DNA of 7,482 bases. It comes from Pseudanabaenales cyanobacterium (GTDB lineage: Bacteria; Cyanobacteriota; Cyanobacteriia; Phormidesmidales; Phormidesmidaceae). The position numbers were made by a program, and so were the translations under genes. Each line of letters starts with the position of its first letter. The stretch's first letter is position 1. The stretch is from the NCBI GenBank assembly GCA_022360135.1, contig JAKSDM010001132.1, positions 1-7,482 on the forward strand. Reading direction: 5' to 3'. The notes below the pieces were generated by a model. The model searched no databases and had not been told where the DNA came from. It saw only the letters and a list, made by a program, of their open reading frames with translations. Positions 1 to 6,369 of the stretch are shown here, piece by piece.

Positions 1-59
1 GGTTCAAAAATTAGGCAGAAATCATCCACATCGCAAAAGAGTTCTTCTAGACTGAGCAT

Positions 60-113
60 GGGACCACCCTGTAATGTCTGGTTTGTTAGACTTTCAGCTT
101 ACAGGTTGGTCCC
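60..113. repeat. 54-bp imperfect inverted repeat (fold-back)
   Basis: Positions 60-74 (GGGACCACCCTGTAA) are the reverse complement of 99-113 (TTACAGGTTGGTCCC) with one mismatch. Inside lies a second short pair, GTCT at 76-79 and AGAC at 88-91, so the whole stretch can fold into a two-step hairpin with an 8-nt loop. It lies just upstream of the recognisable part of the IS630 transposase remnant. I see no convincing target duplication beside it, so it could be a small palindromic insertion, a regulatory hairpin, or a relic of an element end. Confidence 0.5.
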
Positions 114-487
114 TTCCTTATCCCGAACTCAGGTTAGATATCTATTATCCAGACGCCTTGCTGATTACGGTTGTTCAAGATCAACTCAACACCCATAGGG
201 CCGCCTCCTTATATAAAGCCTTTGAGCCCGCCGAAGCGCGACGTATTATAGAGCGGCTGGAGTTTTGCTATACCCCTAAACATGGTAGTTGGTTGAATAT
301 GGCGGAGATCGAATTGAGTATTCTCTCACGCCAGTGTCTAGATCGCCGCATCCCAGACTTTGCCACCCTACAGAAGGAGGTAGCGGCCTGGGAAGCCAAA
401 CGCAATCAGAAACAAACCTGGATTGATTGGCGCTTCACCACCGCCGATGCGAGAATCAAGCTACATCGCCTTTACCCGTCAATTTAA
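74..487 (+). pseudogene. IS630-family transposase, C-terminal remnant
   Basis: This is the C-terminal part of an IS630-type DDE transposase (DDE_3 fold), which cuts and pastes DNA into TA targets. The recognisable homology starts near residue 23 (YYPDALLITVVQDQLNTH), which includes the second catalytic Asp in the QDQLNTH motif. It continues through YTPKHGSWLNMAEIELSILS, which carries the catalytic Glu (usually in NMAEIE), to the WRFTTADARIKLHRLYP end typical of the family. Family members have about 340-360 residues, so the N-terminal helix-turn-helix and the first catalytic Asp are missing. Residues 1-20 do not resemble the family, and the same frame has a stop at 53-55, so a rearrangement or deletion lies upstream. 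Just after the stop, TTGACAGAGTACTA at 490-503 could be the inner part of the right terminal inverted repeat, but its left partner is not in the window. Inactive. Confidence 0.85.
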
Positions 488-527
488 GATTGACAGAGTA
501 CTACTTCTGTATTGACCCGTCATTCAA

Positions 528-533
528 AAGGAG
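528..533 (+). promoter_or_regulatory. Ribosome binding site deciding the start at 542
   Basis: AAGGAG lies 8 nt upstream of the ATG at 542. This supports that start over the in-frame TTG at 512, which lies upstream of this site. Confidence 0.75.
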
Positions 534-541
534 TAGCAGAT

Positions 542-1099
542 ATGGACGTTATCCCACGACGTTTACCCCCGGCTTTTAATTTCCAACTCACTTACCCCAA
601 GGCCCATTCCCTGAGAGTGTTATCCTGGGTTCCCCTGGGAGTATTGACCCTGTTGGCGACGCTGCGGTTTCCCCCTCTAATCACTGTATTAGCTTTTGTG
701 GTTTGTCTTACCGGAGCTTTTTCCACTACGCTATCACCCCGGATCGCTTATCCCAACTTTACCCAATTGAGTCGCTGGCGAATCATCGGCGTTCTGCTGG
801 GGACATTGCTTTTCGCCTTCATTCTCACTCAGGCTAATCCCGCCTTCGCCCAGCTGTTTGACACCGTTGAAACTGAAGCTAAAAGCACCTTTGGGACGTA
901 TTTGGATCAAGACATTCTCACATTTCTGTTCAGCATGATGCGAATCGTGATCTGGGTGGCGGCGGTGGGGTTTGTCTTTTTTGCAGTTTATCAAGCGCAA
1001 CGGGGTGAACAGTGGCAACCACTGCTGCAAAACGCTTTCATCATCATCGCCGCTGTAGTGGTGGTGGAAGGGCTGAGTAAGTTGTTTTTTGGCGCTTAA
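542..1099 (+). CDS. Membrane protein with a VirB2/TrbC-like pilin C-terminal half
   Basis: The product is a 185-residue membrane protein. Hydrophobic segments lie at about residues 24-41, 44-63, 80-97, 133-150 and 163-183. The third segment ends in NPAFA-Q (99-104), which looks like a signal-peptidase AxA site. The part after it is about 82 residues long: two membrane helices joined by a short polar loop (QAQRGEQW), ending in LSKLFFGA. That is the topology and ending of VirB2/TrbC conjugative pilins. The first half adds two more membrane helices that ordinary pilins lack. It is the first gene of a compact set leading to a VirB4-type ATPase, which supports a role in type IV secretion or conjugation. 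The pilin assignment rests on topology and context, with no diagnostic motif. The alternative is a VirB6-like or unknown channel subunit. Confidence 0.6.
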   Translation: MDVIPRRLPPAFNFQLTYPKAHSLRVLSWVPLGVLTLLATLRFPPLITVLAFVVCLTGAFSTTLSPRIAYPNFTQLSRWRIIGVLLGTLLFAFILTQANPAFAQLFDTVETEAKSTFGTYLDQDILTFLFSMMRIVIWVAAVGFVFFAVYQAQRGEQWQPLLQNAFIIIAAVVVVEGLSKLFFGA

Positions 1100-1145
1100 C
1101 TCTGCTCTCTTTGTTGAAGCAAGTCACTCTCTGTTGATTTTAGCT

Positions 1146-1460
1146 ATGACCGCCTCTGAACCCACTAAACTGTTTCGTTCAGTCAACCAGAGTATTGGGC
1201 AACAACCCTCTCTGGGTCCGATTCCCGCTAATCTGTTGGCCCCCTCTGGCGCGATTCTGGTCAGTTTCTATCTGCTGGTTGAGATTATTTTGAGCCTAGG
1301 CTTTGCGCCATTTCTCCTATTGAGCGCCTGGGGCGTTTCCACCTGGTGGATAGTCGTCGGTGAGAAAACCTGGACATTCGCCCATAAGTTCGCTTCCATT
1401 CCCGAATGGAAACGGGGCCACCTCCCTTATCAACCGCTTCTAGGGCAAGAAGATGAGTAA
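1146..1460 (+). CDS. Small inner-membrane protein at the VirB3 position
   Basis: This encodes 104 residues from the ATG at 1146. A polar N-terminus (TASEPTKLFRSVNQS) leads into two adjacent hydrophobic stretches at about 33-52 and 53-71, then a charged tail (KRGHLPYQPLLGQEDE). A small two-helix protein directly before virB4 and after the pilin gene is where VirB3/TrbD sits in type IV secretion operons. VirB3 is an inner-membrane partner of VirB4. The stop overlaps the ATG of the next gene by 8 bp, so translational coupling is likely. No good ribosome binding site precedes 1146. An alternative TTG start at 1089 overlaps the end of the previous gene and would add 19 residues. I do not recognise the sequence itself, so the role is inferred from position and topology. 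Confidence 0.55.
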   Translation: MTASEPTKLFRSVNQSIGQQPSLGPIPANLLAPSGAILVSFYLLVEIILSLGFAPFLLLSAWGVSTWWIVVGEKTWTFAHKFASIPEWKRGHLPYQPLLGQEDE

Positions 1461-3636
1461 ATCACGGCTGGGTACACAACGATATACTTTCAAGCCCTTC
1501 GAGGATGAGTCCGATCTGGAGTGCATCTGTCGGTTGGCGTTGCGTGGGCGGGATGTGGGCGCCTACTTGCTGCGTCACGGGAAGCGCTTCACCATCGTCT
1601 TCGGTTTTCAGGCTCCGGGCGTACATACCCTTCTGGCTCAAAGTCAGGTGGAAGCCGCCCTCAATCGTCTGGGAGAAGGACTCAAGGGACTACGACCAGG
1701 GGAGCGTCTACGCATTCATCTGCGTTCCTTCGCCAATGACCATGACCGCCAGCAGAACTTAGACCATCTGATTCATATCACCCCCAACTTGGAGACGCAG
1801 TTCCTGCTGATGGCCCAACAGCGCTCTATCCGAGAGTTGACGCAGCGAGGAGAACGCCAGCCCAAGGAGCTGTATCTCTTCGCCAGTTATCCCCTCGAAG
1901 CGGGAAAAGCCCATAGCGCCGACCGGATAGAACAGCTAATCGCCTGGTTGATCGAGCAATACGAAACCTTCAAGGGACTTAGGGAAGGCAAGGAACAGCA
2001 GCGTTACCGACAGATGCTAACCCGCGCCTTCACCGACGGCTTCCTGCATTGGGAGCAACAGCTCAACGCCCGTATGGGGCTGCAGGCCACGCCCATGACT
2101 GCTGTCCAGCTCTGGGACTACCTTTGGAGCCAGTTCAACCTCAATCCAGCGCCACCCATCCCCCAATGTCTGACGCTAGAGGAATACGAAGATCAAGAAA
2201 CCCAATTGACAGAAGAGATTCGAGAGTCGCTCCACGCCGCCTCGGTCTTGATTCGAGGAGAGAATGGCAAACCCGTCCATCCCAAAGCCGAACGAGAGTG
2301 GGTCAAGGTGCGAGGCCAGTATGTCGGCGCTATTGTGCTGGAATCCAAGCCGTTGGGCTTCACCACACCCGAGCATCAACTGTACTACCTGTGGCGAGCT
2401 TTTGCTCAACTGTCGGACTGCGAGTTTGTCTGCGAAATCTCAGCGGCTGACCGGATGATGGCGAGAATCACCTTGCAACGGCTCACCCGCCAGAGCTATA
2501 CCGCCACCCTGCGAGCACAGCAGCTGAAGGATGTGGATGTCAATTCACAGATGCGAGCCAAGAAGAGCGTAGAGGCCCAAGAACAATTTTTTGAAGGCGC
2601 TGCGCCGGTTTGGGTGAGTGTGCTCGCTTTGGTGCATCGGGACACCCCCGACAGTCTGGCGGAGGCGTGCCAAAAACTCACCAATATCTTTCCCCAGGGG
2701 GACTTTATTCGGGAAACAGAAATCGCCTGGAAACTCTGGCTCCACTCGCTGCCGATTGTGGATGACTGGCTGCTGCGAGATGGCCGCAGGCAGATGTATT
2801 TGACCAACGAAGCCCCTGGATTAATGCCCATCGCCTGCACCCGAGCGGCGGATCGCCAAGGGTTGGAGTTGATTACCCGTGAGGGAAACATGCCGTTGCT
2901 GATCGACTACGTGAGCAGACACCTGGGGATGCTGATCTTTGGTCAGACTCGTAGCGGCAAGTCGGTGTTGGCGGCTGATATCTTTGTCAGCGCGATCGCC
3001 CATGGCATGAATGTGATTTCCCTGGATTATCCCAAACCGGATGGCTCCACCACCTATACCGACCTGGTAAAGTTCTTTGGTCGCCAGGGGGCCTACTTTG
3101 ATGTCGGCTCAGAGTGCAACAATCTGTTCCAAATCCCCGACTTACGCCACTTGCCGGATAAACAGCAGCAAGAGCGGCTGGACGACTACAAAGAATTTCT
3201 GGTCAAAGCCCTGACCACGATGGTGATGGGGGCCGAAACCGAGAACCAACTGGGTAAGCAAGTCCATACGGTGCTGTGGCAAGCACTAGTCGCCTTCTTT
3301 GATATCCCAGAAATCCAGATTCGTTATCAGAACGCTTTTGAGGAGGGATTTGGCGGATCCGCCTGGAAGCAGATGCCCACCCTGAAGGACTTTGTGGAGC
3401 TTGTCGCCCAACTGGATCTGGGGATTGAATCCGCGATGATCCTGGAAGCGATCGCCACCATTCTGCTAGAGCTGAAGGGCTGGCTGAGCAGTCGAGTGGG
3501 CCGAGCCAACTCCCACACCTCCACCATTCGCACCGATTGCAATGAGTTTGCGGGTTTGCGTCTGGGAATGCTAAAGCTATTCATTTCGTCAGGGAGAGAT
3601 CTACCATGGCAACCAATCGAATTAGCGCCTCTTTAG
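1453..3636 (+). CDS. VirB4/TraC-type conjugation ATPase, C-terminally truncated
   Basis: VirB4 ATPases power assembly of, and transport through, type IV secretion channels at the inner membrane. The ORF encodes 727 residues. Residues 1 to about 480 form the long N-terminal region. The stretch QMYLTNEAPGLMPIACTRAADRQG, just before the ATPase core, resembles my memory of cyanobacterial VirB4-like proteins. Walker A is GQTRSGKS at 497-504, followed by ISLDYPKPDG at 522-531. The family normally continues with a Walker B (hydrophobic stretch plus DE) and further conserved motifs. None is present in the 223 residues after Walker A. Similarity as I recall it stops at the RTD of residues 693-695, and the last 32 residues look like the read-through upstream region of the next gene. 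A deletion or recombination joint near 3537-3545 is likely, and the protein is probably inactive. The start overlaps the preceding stop; the end overlaps the next gene by 31 bp. Confidence 0.8.
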   Translation: MSKSRLGTQRYTFKPFEDESDLECICRLALRGRDVGAYLLRHGKRFTIVFGFQAPGVHTLLAQSQVEAALNRLGEGLKGLRPGERLRIHLRSFANDHDRQQNLDHLIHITPNLETQFLLMAQQRSIRELTQRGERQPKELYLFASYPLEAGKAHSADRIEQLIAWLIEQYETFKGLREGKEQQRYRQMLTRAFTDGFLHWEQQLNARMGLQATPMTAVQLWDYLWSQFNLNPAPPIPQCLTLEEYEDQETQLTEEIRESLHAASVLIRGENGKPVHPKAEREWVKVRGQYVGAIVLESKPLGFTTPEHQLYYLWRAFAQLSDCEFVCEISAADRMMARITLQRLTRQSYTATLRAQQLKDVDVNSQMRAKKSVEAQEQFFEGAAPVWVSVLALVHRDTPDSLAEACQKLTNIFPQGDFIRETEIAWKLWLHSLPIVDDWLLRDGRRQMYLTNEAPGLMPIACTRAADRQGLELITREGNMPLLIDYVSRHLGMLIFGQTRSGKSVLAADIFVSAIAHGMNVISLDYPKPDGSTTYTDLVKFFGRQGAYFDVGSECNNLFQIPDLRHLPDKQQQERLDDYKEFLVKALTTMVMGAETENQLGKQVHTVLWQALVAFFDIPEIQIRYQNAFEEGFGGSAWKQMPTLKDFVELVAQLDLGIESAMILEAIATILLELKGWLSSRVGRANSHTSTIRTDCNEFAGLRLGMLKLFISSGRDLPWQPIELAPL
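2992..2999. repeat. HIP1 octamer
   Basis: GCGATCGC palindrome inside the ATPase gene. It is highly over-represented in many cyanobacteria and supports the host assignment. Confidence 0.8.
3448..3455. repeat. HIP1 octamer
   Basis: Second GCGATCGC in the ATPase gene, about 450 bp from the first. Confidence 0.8.
3591..3596 (+). promoter_or_regulatory. Ribosome binding site for the gene at 3606
   Basis: AGGGAG lies 9 nt before the ATG at 3606. It sits inside the tail of the truncated ATPase ORF, which fits the view that this tail is really the upstream region of the next gene. Confidence 0.7.
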
Positions 3637-4253
3637 ATCAAGCAGACCAGGGTGCAGTGATGGCGGCAATTTCGACGATTAAGGAAAAGCTGCCGTTTTT
3701 GATGGATTTGACAACGGAGGAGCGCAAGTCGTTGCCAAAGATGGGGGATAAGAGTCGGGCTTTTGTTAGTAAGGCGTTGGAAGTAGCGACGCAGAACCCG
3801 GACTTTCTGCCCAGGTCATTTGACTTGGAGGAAATGCGGAAGGATGTCCAGTTGTTTGAGGCGCTGTATCCACTGTTGTTGTCGCTGACTCAGATGCAGG
3901 AGTTGGTGGATGATACCTGTATGGCAGTGGGCAGTGAGGCGTATGCGGCGGCTTTGCAGGTGTATAACTATGCCAAGGCCTGACTTTTCCCGCTATCTTT
4001 TTGAAAGCAAATCCGTGCCAGATTTTGAGGACTGAAAGGCTTATGAGCTCGTTGGCAGTTCTCAATAATCTAGGCTTAATGAAAATAAAGCGTATTCTGA
4101 AACCCTTACTATGGAAGCACTTTAGACTTAGCGGGAAAAGTCAGTGCCAAGGCGAGTGATCAGGGTGCGGGATTAGATGCAATGGTGGAGGAAATGGGGC
4201 GGCGATTTGCTCGAAAGTCCCGGAAAACAAAGGTGCAGGAGGCAGGGGTATAG
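3606..4253 (+). pseudogene. Unknown cyanobacterial protein gene split by a small insertion
   Basis: The first part (3606-3980) encodes 125 residues, beginning MATNRISASLDQADQGAV and ending VYNYAKA. It is mostly helical and soluble-looking, with no membrane segment. The stop TGA at 3981 is supplied by the inverted repeat of an inserted element (3980-4144). The rest of the gene resumes in the second copy of the target duplication at 4145 and runs to TAG at 4251, giving 32 more residues (SDQGAGLDAMVEEM, then a basic RRFARKSRKTK tail). Removing the element plus one 9-bp copy gives one 157-codon frame. I recall intact proteins of this kind, annotated as hypothetical, in cyanobacteria, but I know no function. 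The truncated 125-residue product keeps its own start and ribosome binding site and could still be made; only the basic C-terminus is lost. Confidence 0.85.
3980..4144. mobile_element. 165-bp MITE-like element with 16-bp inverted repeats
   Basis: The element starts with CTGACTTTTCCCGCTA (3980-3995) and ends with its exact reverse complement (4129-4144). It is flanked by perfect 9-bp direct repeats TGCCAAGGC at 3971-3979 and 4145-4153. It holds no ORF of useful length, so it must be moved by a transposase encoded elsewhere. A 9-bp target duplication occurs in several families, including IS4-type elements; I cannot assign the parent. The same inverted repeat is not found elsewhere in the window. 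The insertion interrupts the gene at 3606-4253. Confidence 0.93.
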
Positions 4254-4271
4254 GAATTAGCTTGACGATTT

Positions 4272-4481
4272 GAGTTCGAAGGTTGACAACTGAAGCTCAG
4301 AGCTTGGATGGTGGAGCAAATTGCTCGACATTTCGAGTTCTGAGCTTCGTTTTTTGGGTTCAGAAGGCGGAGTTTTGAGTTCGGAGGTCGGAAGGTTGAG
4401 TAAAAAGGCTGAAAGGTCGAGTGAGGAAGGTGAAGGTTCGAGCAAAAAGGTTGAAGGTTCGAGTTCTGAGCTTGAATGCTT
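4272..4481. repeat. Ten 21-bp degenerate tandem repeats with 7-bp sub-period
   Basis: Ten consecutive 21-bp units start at 4272, 4293, 4314, 4335, 4356, 4377, 4398, 4419, 4440 and 4461, with no indels. Eight begin with GAG. The units at 4398, 4419 and 4440 are the most alike (GAG, then a purine-rich core, GGYTGAARGKTC or similar). The 13-mer GAGTTCTGAGCTT recurs exactly at 4335 and 4461, six units apart. Internal GAG/GAA triplets recur at 7-bp steps, so the array looks built from heptamers. Heptameric short tandem repeats (STRR) are known from heterocyst-forming cyanobacteria. Some units hold small palindromes (GAGCAAATTGCTC at 4314; AAGCTCAGAGCTT at 4293). The array lies between the broken gene and the ISH3-type element. 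Confidence 0.8.
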
Positions 4482-4492
4482 GGGTTTGGAGG

Positions 4493-4500
4493 GCGATCGC
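4493..4500. repeat. HIP1 octamer
   Basis: GCGATCGC just after the 21-bp array, in a stretch (4482-4610) where I recognise nothing else. Confidence 0.75.
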
Positions 4501-4610
4501 TACACTGCCAACCTCAAACGACTGCTCATGGAGGGGTGCGATGAATTTGGTTTGGACTTCATCGGTAACAATTTGTCATGCCACCTTCCAGATTCAATAG
4601 ATCGAAATCA

Positions 4611-5799
4611 TTACTGAGAGGAAGGAAGGTAAACCTCATGTATGACTGGGAAATGCCGTTCAATAGCGTGGCTTAAGAATTCCAGCATGGTTTTGAGACG
4701 AAACCTTTGCTGATAAACCCGTCGTCCTCCCTGGCGAGTGATACTGACAAAGCGCCAAAGGAGATATATCCAGAGATTGACCAAGATAAACGCCAAGGCC
4801 ACAAACAATAACCGGAGCACAGGATTTTTAGTAGTCGTGCGAATCCGGCATTGATTTTTGATGCGATAGCTGGTTTCAATGCCAAAACGGTCTCGGTAAT
4901 GGTGATGCACTTGGTGTAAGGCGACCTTGACCCGATAGACGACATAGATCAGATATTGAATCCCATGTCGTCCCCGTATACCTTTGTAGTAGCGACAAAT
5001 GATCGCCATCTGGCAATCTACCGACCCATACACAGCGCTTTTAAGAGCATATTGGGTGGTGTAGCTTTTCCGCCCTTGGCATAAGGCGCGAGCGCCCCCT
5101 TGCTTTCCCCGAATTACCGCTGGCATGATAAACGGGAGTTTGAGCGCTTTAAGCCAGCGAATGACTGGGACAGAATAAAACCCTCGGTCGAGATAAAGGC
5201 GTTTGACCTTCACCCGCAACGGCGTTAGCTTATCCAGCAAGTAGGTGATGGTGGCCACCGAAGTTTCACGGTGGGGGACGGCGTGCATCGCTAAGGTAAA
5301 CCGCTGATGAGGTCGGATAACGTACACGGTGGCGTAAGCAAAAAACGAGGTGGTCCCGGCTTTGGCTTTGGAGCGGTAGATATAAGGCGCTGATTGCTGA
5401 GTCGGTTCCCCATAGTAGGGAATCAGATGTAAATCGATCGCCAGTCGATGGCGGTGGTTGATGATCTTAGACGGCGCCCGACTTTGCAGCGCCGCATTCA
5501 CCTGAGCCTCTAGCGAGAGCATATCGTCGAGCTTATTGAGGTGAGGGAATGTTCAGATTTTTGTGTAAATCCTGATTCTTGAACGGAAAATCAGGGGTTT
5601 TAGCCCTGTCCAACACGGTTTTGTGAACACTCCCGAGGTGATGGCGAATCCCATTACCCGTAGGCGTTCCATCCAAAACCTCGGAGGTGTGTTCGATACT
5701 ATCGTGGTGACTGGCCGCCCGTAGCAGCACTTCAAAGAGGGTTTGCGGACTACATTCGCCTTGCATCTCGATCGACAGATGCTCCATCAGGCAATCCAA
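4611..5799 (-). pseudogene. ISH3-family transposase split by a 90-bp insertion
   Basis: This is a DDE transposase of the ISH3 type. The minus-strand C-terminal part (5522-4611, 303 residues) carries RLAIDLHLIPYYG (Asp 30), YLDRGFYSVPVIRWL (Asp 112) and RFGIETSYRIKNQCRIRTTTKNP (Glu 216), followed by the hydrophobic LLFVALAFILVNLWIYLLW segment. These are the likely catalytic triad and the typical end. The N-terminal part (5799-5635) includes QTLFEVLLRAASHHDSIEHT and PTGNGIRHHL. The frame is broken by a 90-bp element (5545-5634) plus a 7-bp duplication, 97 bp in all. Removing these joins HHL to NKLDDMLSLEAQVN and gives about 363 residues, near the usual family length. The frame stays open upstream to 5865 (SPAPALTDESTLEATLDCL) but contains no ATG, so the true start is lost, changed, or the TTG at 5799. 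I could not identify the terminal inverted repeats. Inactive. Confidence 0.88.
5545..5634. mobile_element. 90-bp MITE-like element inside the ISH3 transposase
   Basis: The left end GGGAATGTTCA (5545-5555) and right end TGAACACTCCC (5624-5634) are inverted repeats with one mismatch. The element is flanked by exact 7-bp direct repeats GAGGTGA at 5538-5544 and 5635-5641. It has no coding capacity. Its ends differ from those of the 165-bp element, so it belongs to another family. The parent transposase is not identified. The insertion must be younger than the ISH3 copy it interrupts. Confidence 0.9.
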
Positions 5800-6010
5800 G
5801 GTCGCTTCTAGCGTACTTTCATCCGTTAACGCGGGGGCAGGTGATACTGAAAGAGGGGATGTATATCAAATACTTGACAAATCCCATGACTGGGAACATG
5901 GCTAATTTCCAAATTCTCTTCTAGTCTGACCCTACCCCTTTTCCTCCCTTAATTACTCTCTACTGATAGGATTTTTGATCTACTGAGCCTATCTGATTCA
6001 TAAATCTGCA

Positions 6011-6025
6011 AGGCTTTTTAAGCCT
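6011..6025. repeat. Short perfect inverted repeat
   Basis: AGGCTT-TTT-AAGCCT, a 6-bp stem with a 3-nt loop in the spacer. It lacks the GC-rich stem and following T-run of a good terminator, so its function is open. Confidence 0.35.
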
Positions 6026-6155
6026 ATGAAACCCTCTCCCAACAGCAATATCAGTTTTACAAAATCTTACGCCTGATTTAGGGTTGCCATATAAACAGCT
6101 GATAAAACCTTTAAAAATCATTTAAAATCTGATTCTAATCTTAGGTAGTTCAAGC

Positions 6156-6161
6156 TATAAT
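6156..6161 (+). promoter_or_regulatory. Possible -10 element for the GAF gene
   Basis: A perfect TATAAT sits in AT-rich DNA about 210 bp before the GTG start at 6370. No good -35 hexamer is found 16-18 bp upstream. The hexamer could arise by chance in such AT-rich sequence. Confidence 0.25.
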
Positions 6162-6356
6162 TGGATGTTGGTTTAGTTGCACTTTGTTCAAAAGAGTTAC
6201 CTTAGAAGCTCCAATATTTATGCCGCTGATGCAAGCTCATGGCTAGGGGAAGTGGATCTTTACTATCTTTCAGGGGATGGCAGATTTATTTTGAGCTAAG
6301 AGTTATGCTCTTTTCCGAGAACTCAAGAGGTCTGCAGGTAGTCATGTGAAAAACTT

Positions 6357-6363
6357 GGGAGAG
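6357..6363 (+). promoter_or_regulatory. Ribosome binding site for the GTG start at 6370
   Basis: GGGAGAG precedes the GTG with about 8 nt between the GGAG core and the start. It fixes the start at this GTG; no in-frame ATG occurs in the first part of the gene. Confidence 0.65.
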
Positions 6364-6369
6364 TAGAAC

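Larger units (their letters stand above)
5866..6369. other. AT-rich non-coding spacer and long leader of the GAF gene
   Basis: No convincing gene is seen on either strand. The stretch must hold the outer end of the ISH3 element, whose boundary I could not place, and the promoter region of the downstream GAF gene. It contains a perfect short palindrome at 6011-6025, a TATAAT hexamer at 6156-6161, and the ribosome binding site at 6357-6363. A 36-codon ATG frame at 6239-6349 lacks a ribosome binding site and is not called. Confidence 0.5.

Noticed and set aside
734..1030. 98-codon minus-strand ORF
   Set aside because: Antisense to the membrane-protein gene at 542, low-complexity and basic, with no motif.
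2049..2450. 133-codon plus-strand ORF in another frame of the ATPase gene
   Set aside because: Shadow frame within GC-rich coding sequence; the frame of 1453-3636 carries Walker A and family-like motifs.
3766..4065. 99-codon minus-strand ORF
   Set aside because: It crosses the boundary of the 165-bp insertion and is antisense to the broken gene, so it is a chance frame.
4257..4445. 62-codon minus-strand ORF rich in SSEL/PSE
   Set aside because: It is the antisense reading of the same 21-bp array, without supporting start signals or recognisable similarity.
4272..4481. CRISPR array
   Set aside because: Units are contiguous with no unique spacers, the period is only 21 bp, the units are degenerate, and no cas genes are nearby.
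4321..4617. 98-codon plus-strand ORF with heptapeptide-like repeats (SSKKVEG type)
   Set aside because: It starts with TTG and lacks a ribosome binding site. Its repeat pattern follows from the 21-bp DNA array, and its other end runs into the ISH3 region. Kept only as a possibility in the array finding.
5522..5560. Programmed ribosomal frameshift between the two transposase ORFs
   Set aside because: Exact 7-bp direct repeats and inverted-repeat ends show that the frame break is caused by an inserted 90-bp element. No slippery sequence is needed to explain it.
6239..6349. 36-codon ORF in the GAF gene leader
   Set aside because: No ribosome binding site and no recognisable sequence; such frames are expected by chance in a 500-bp spacer.
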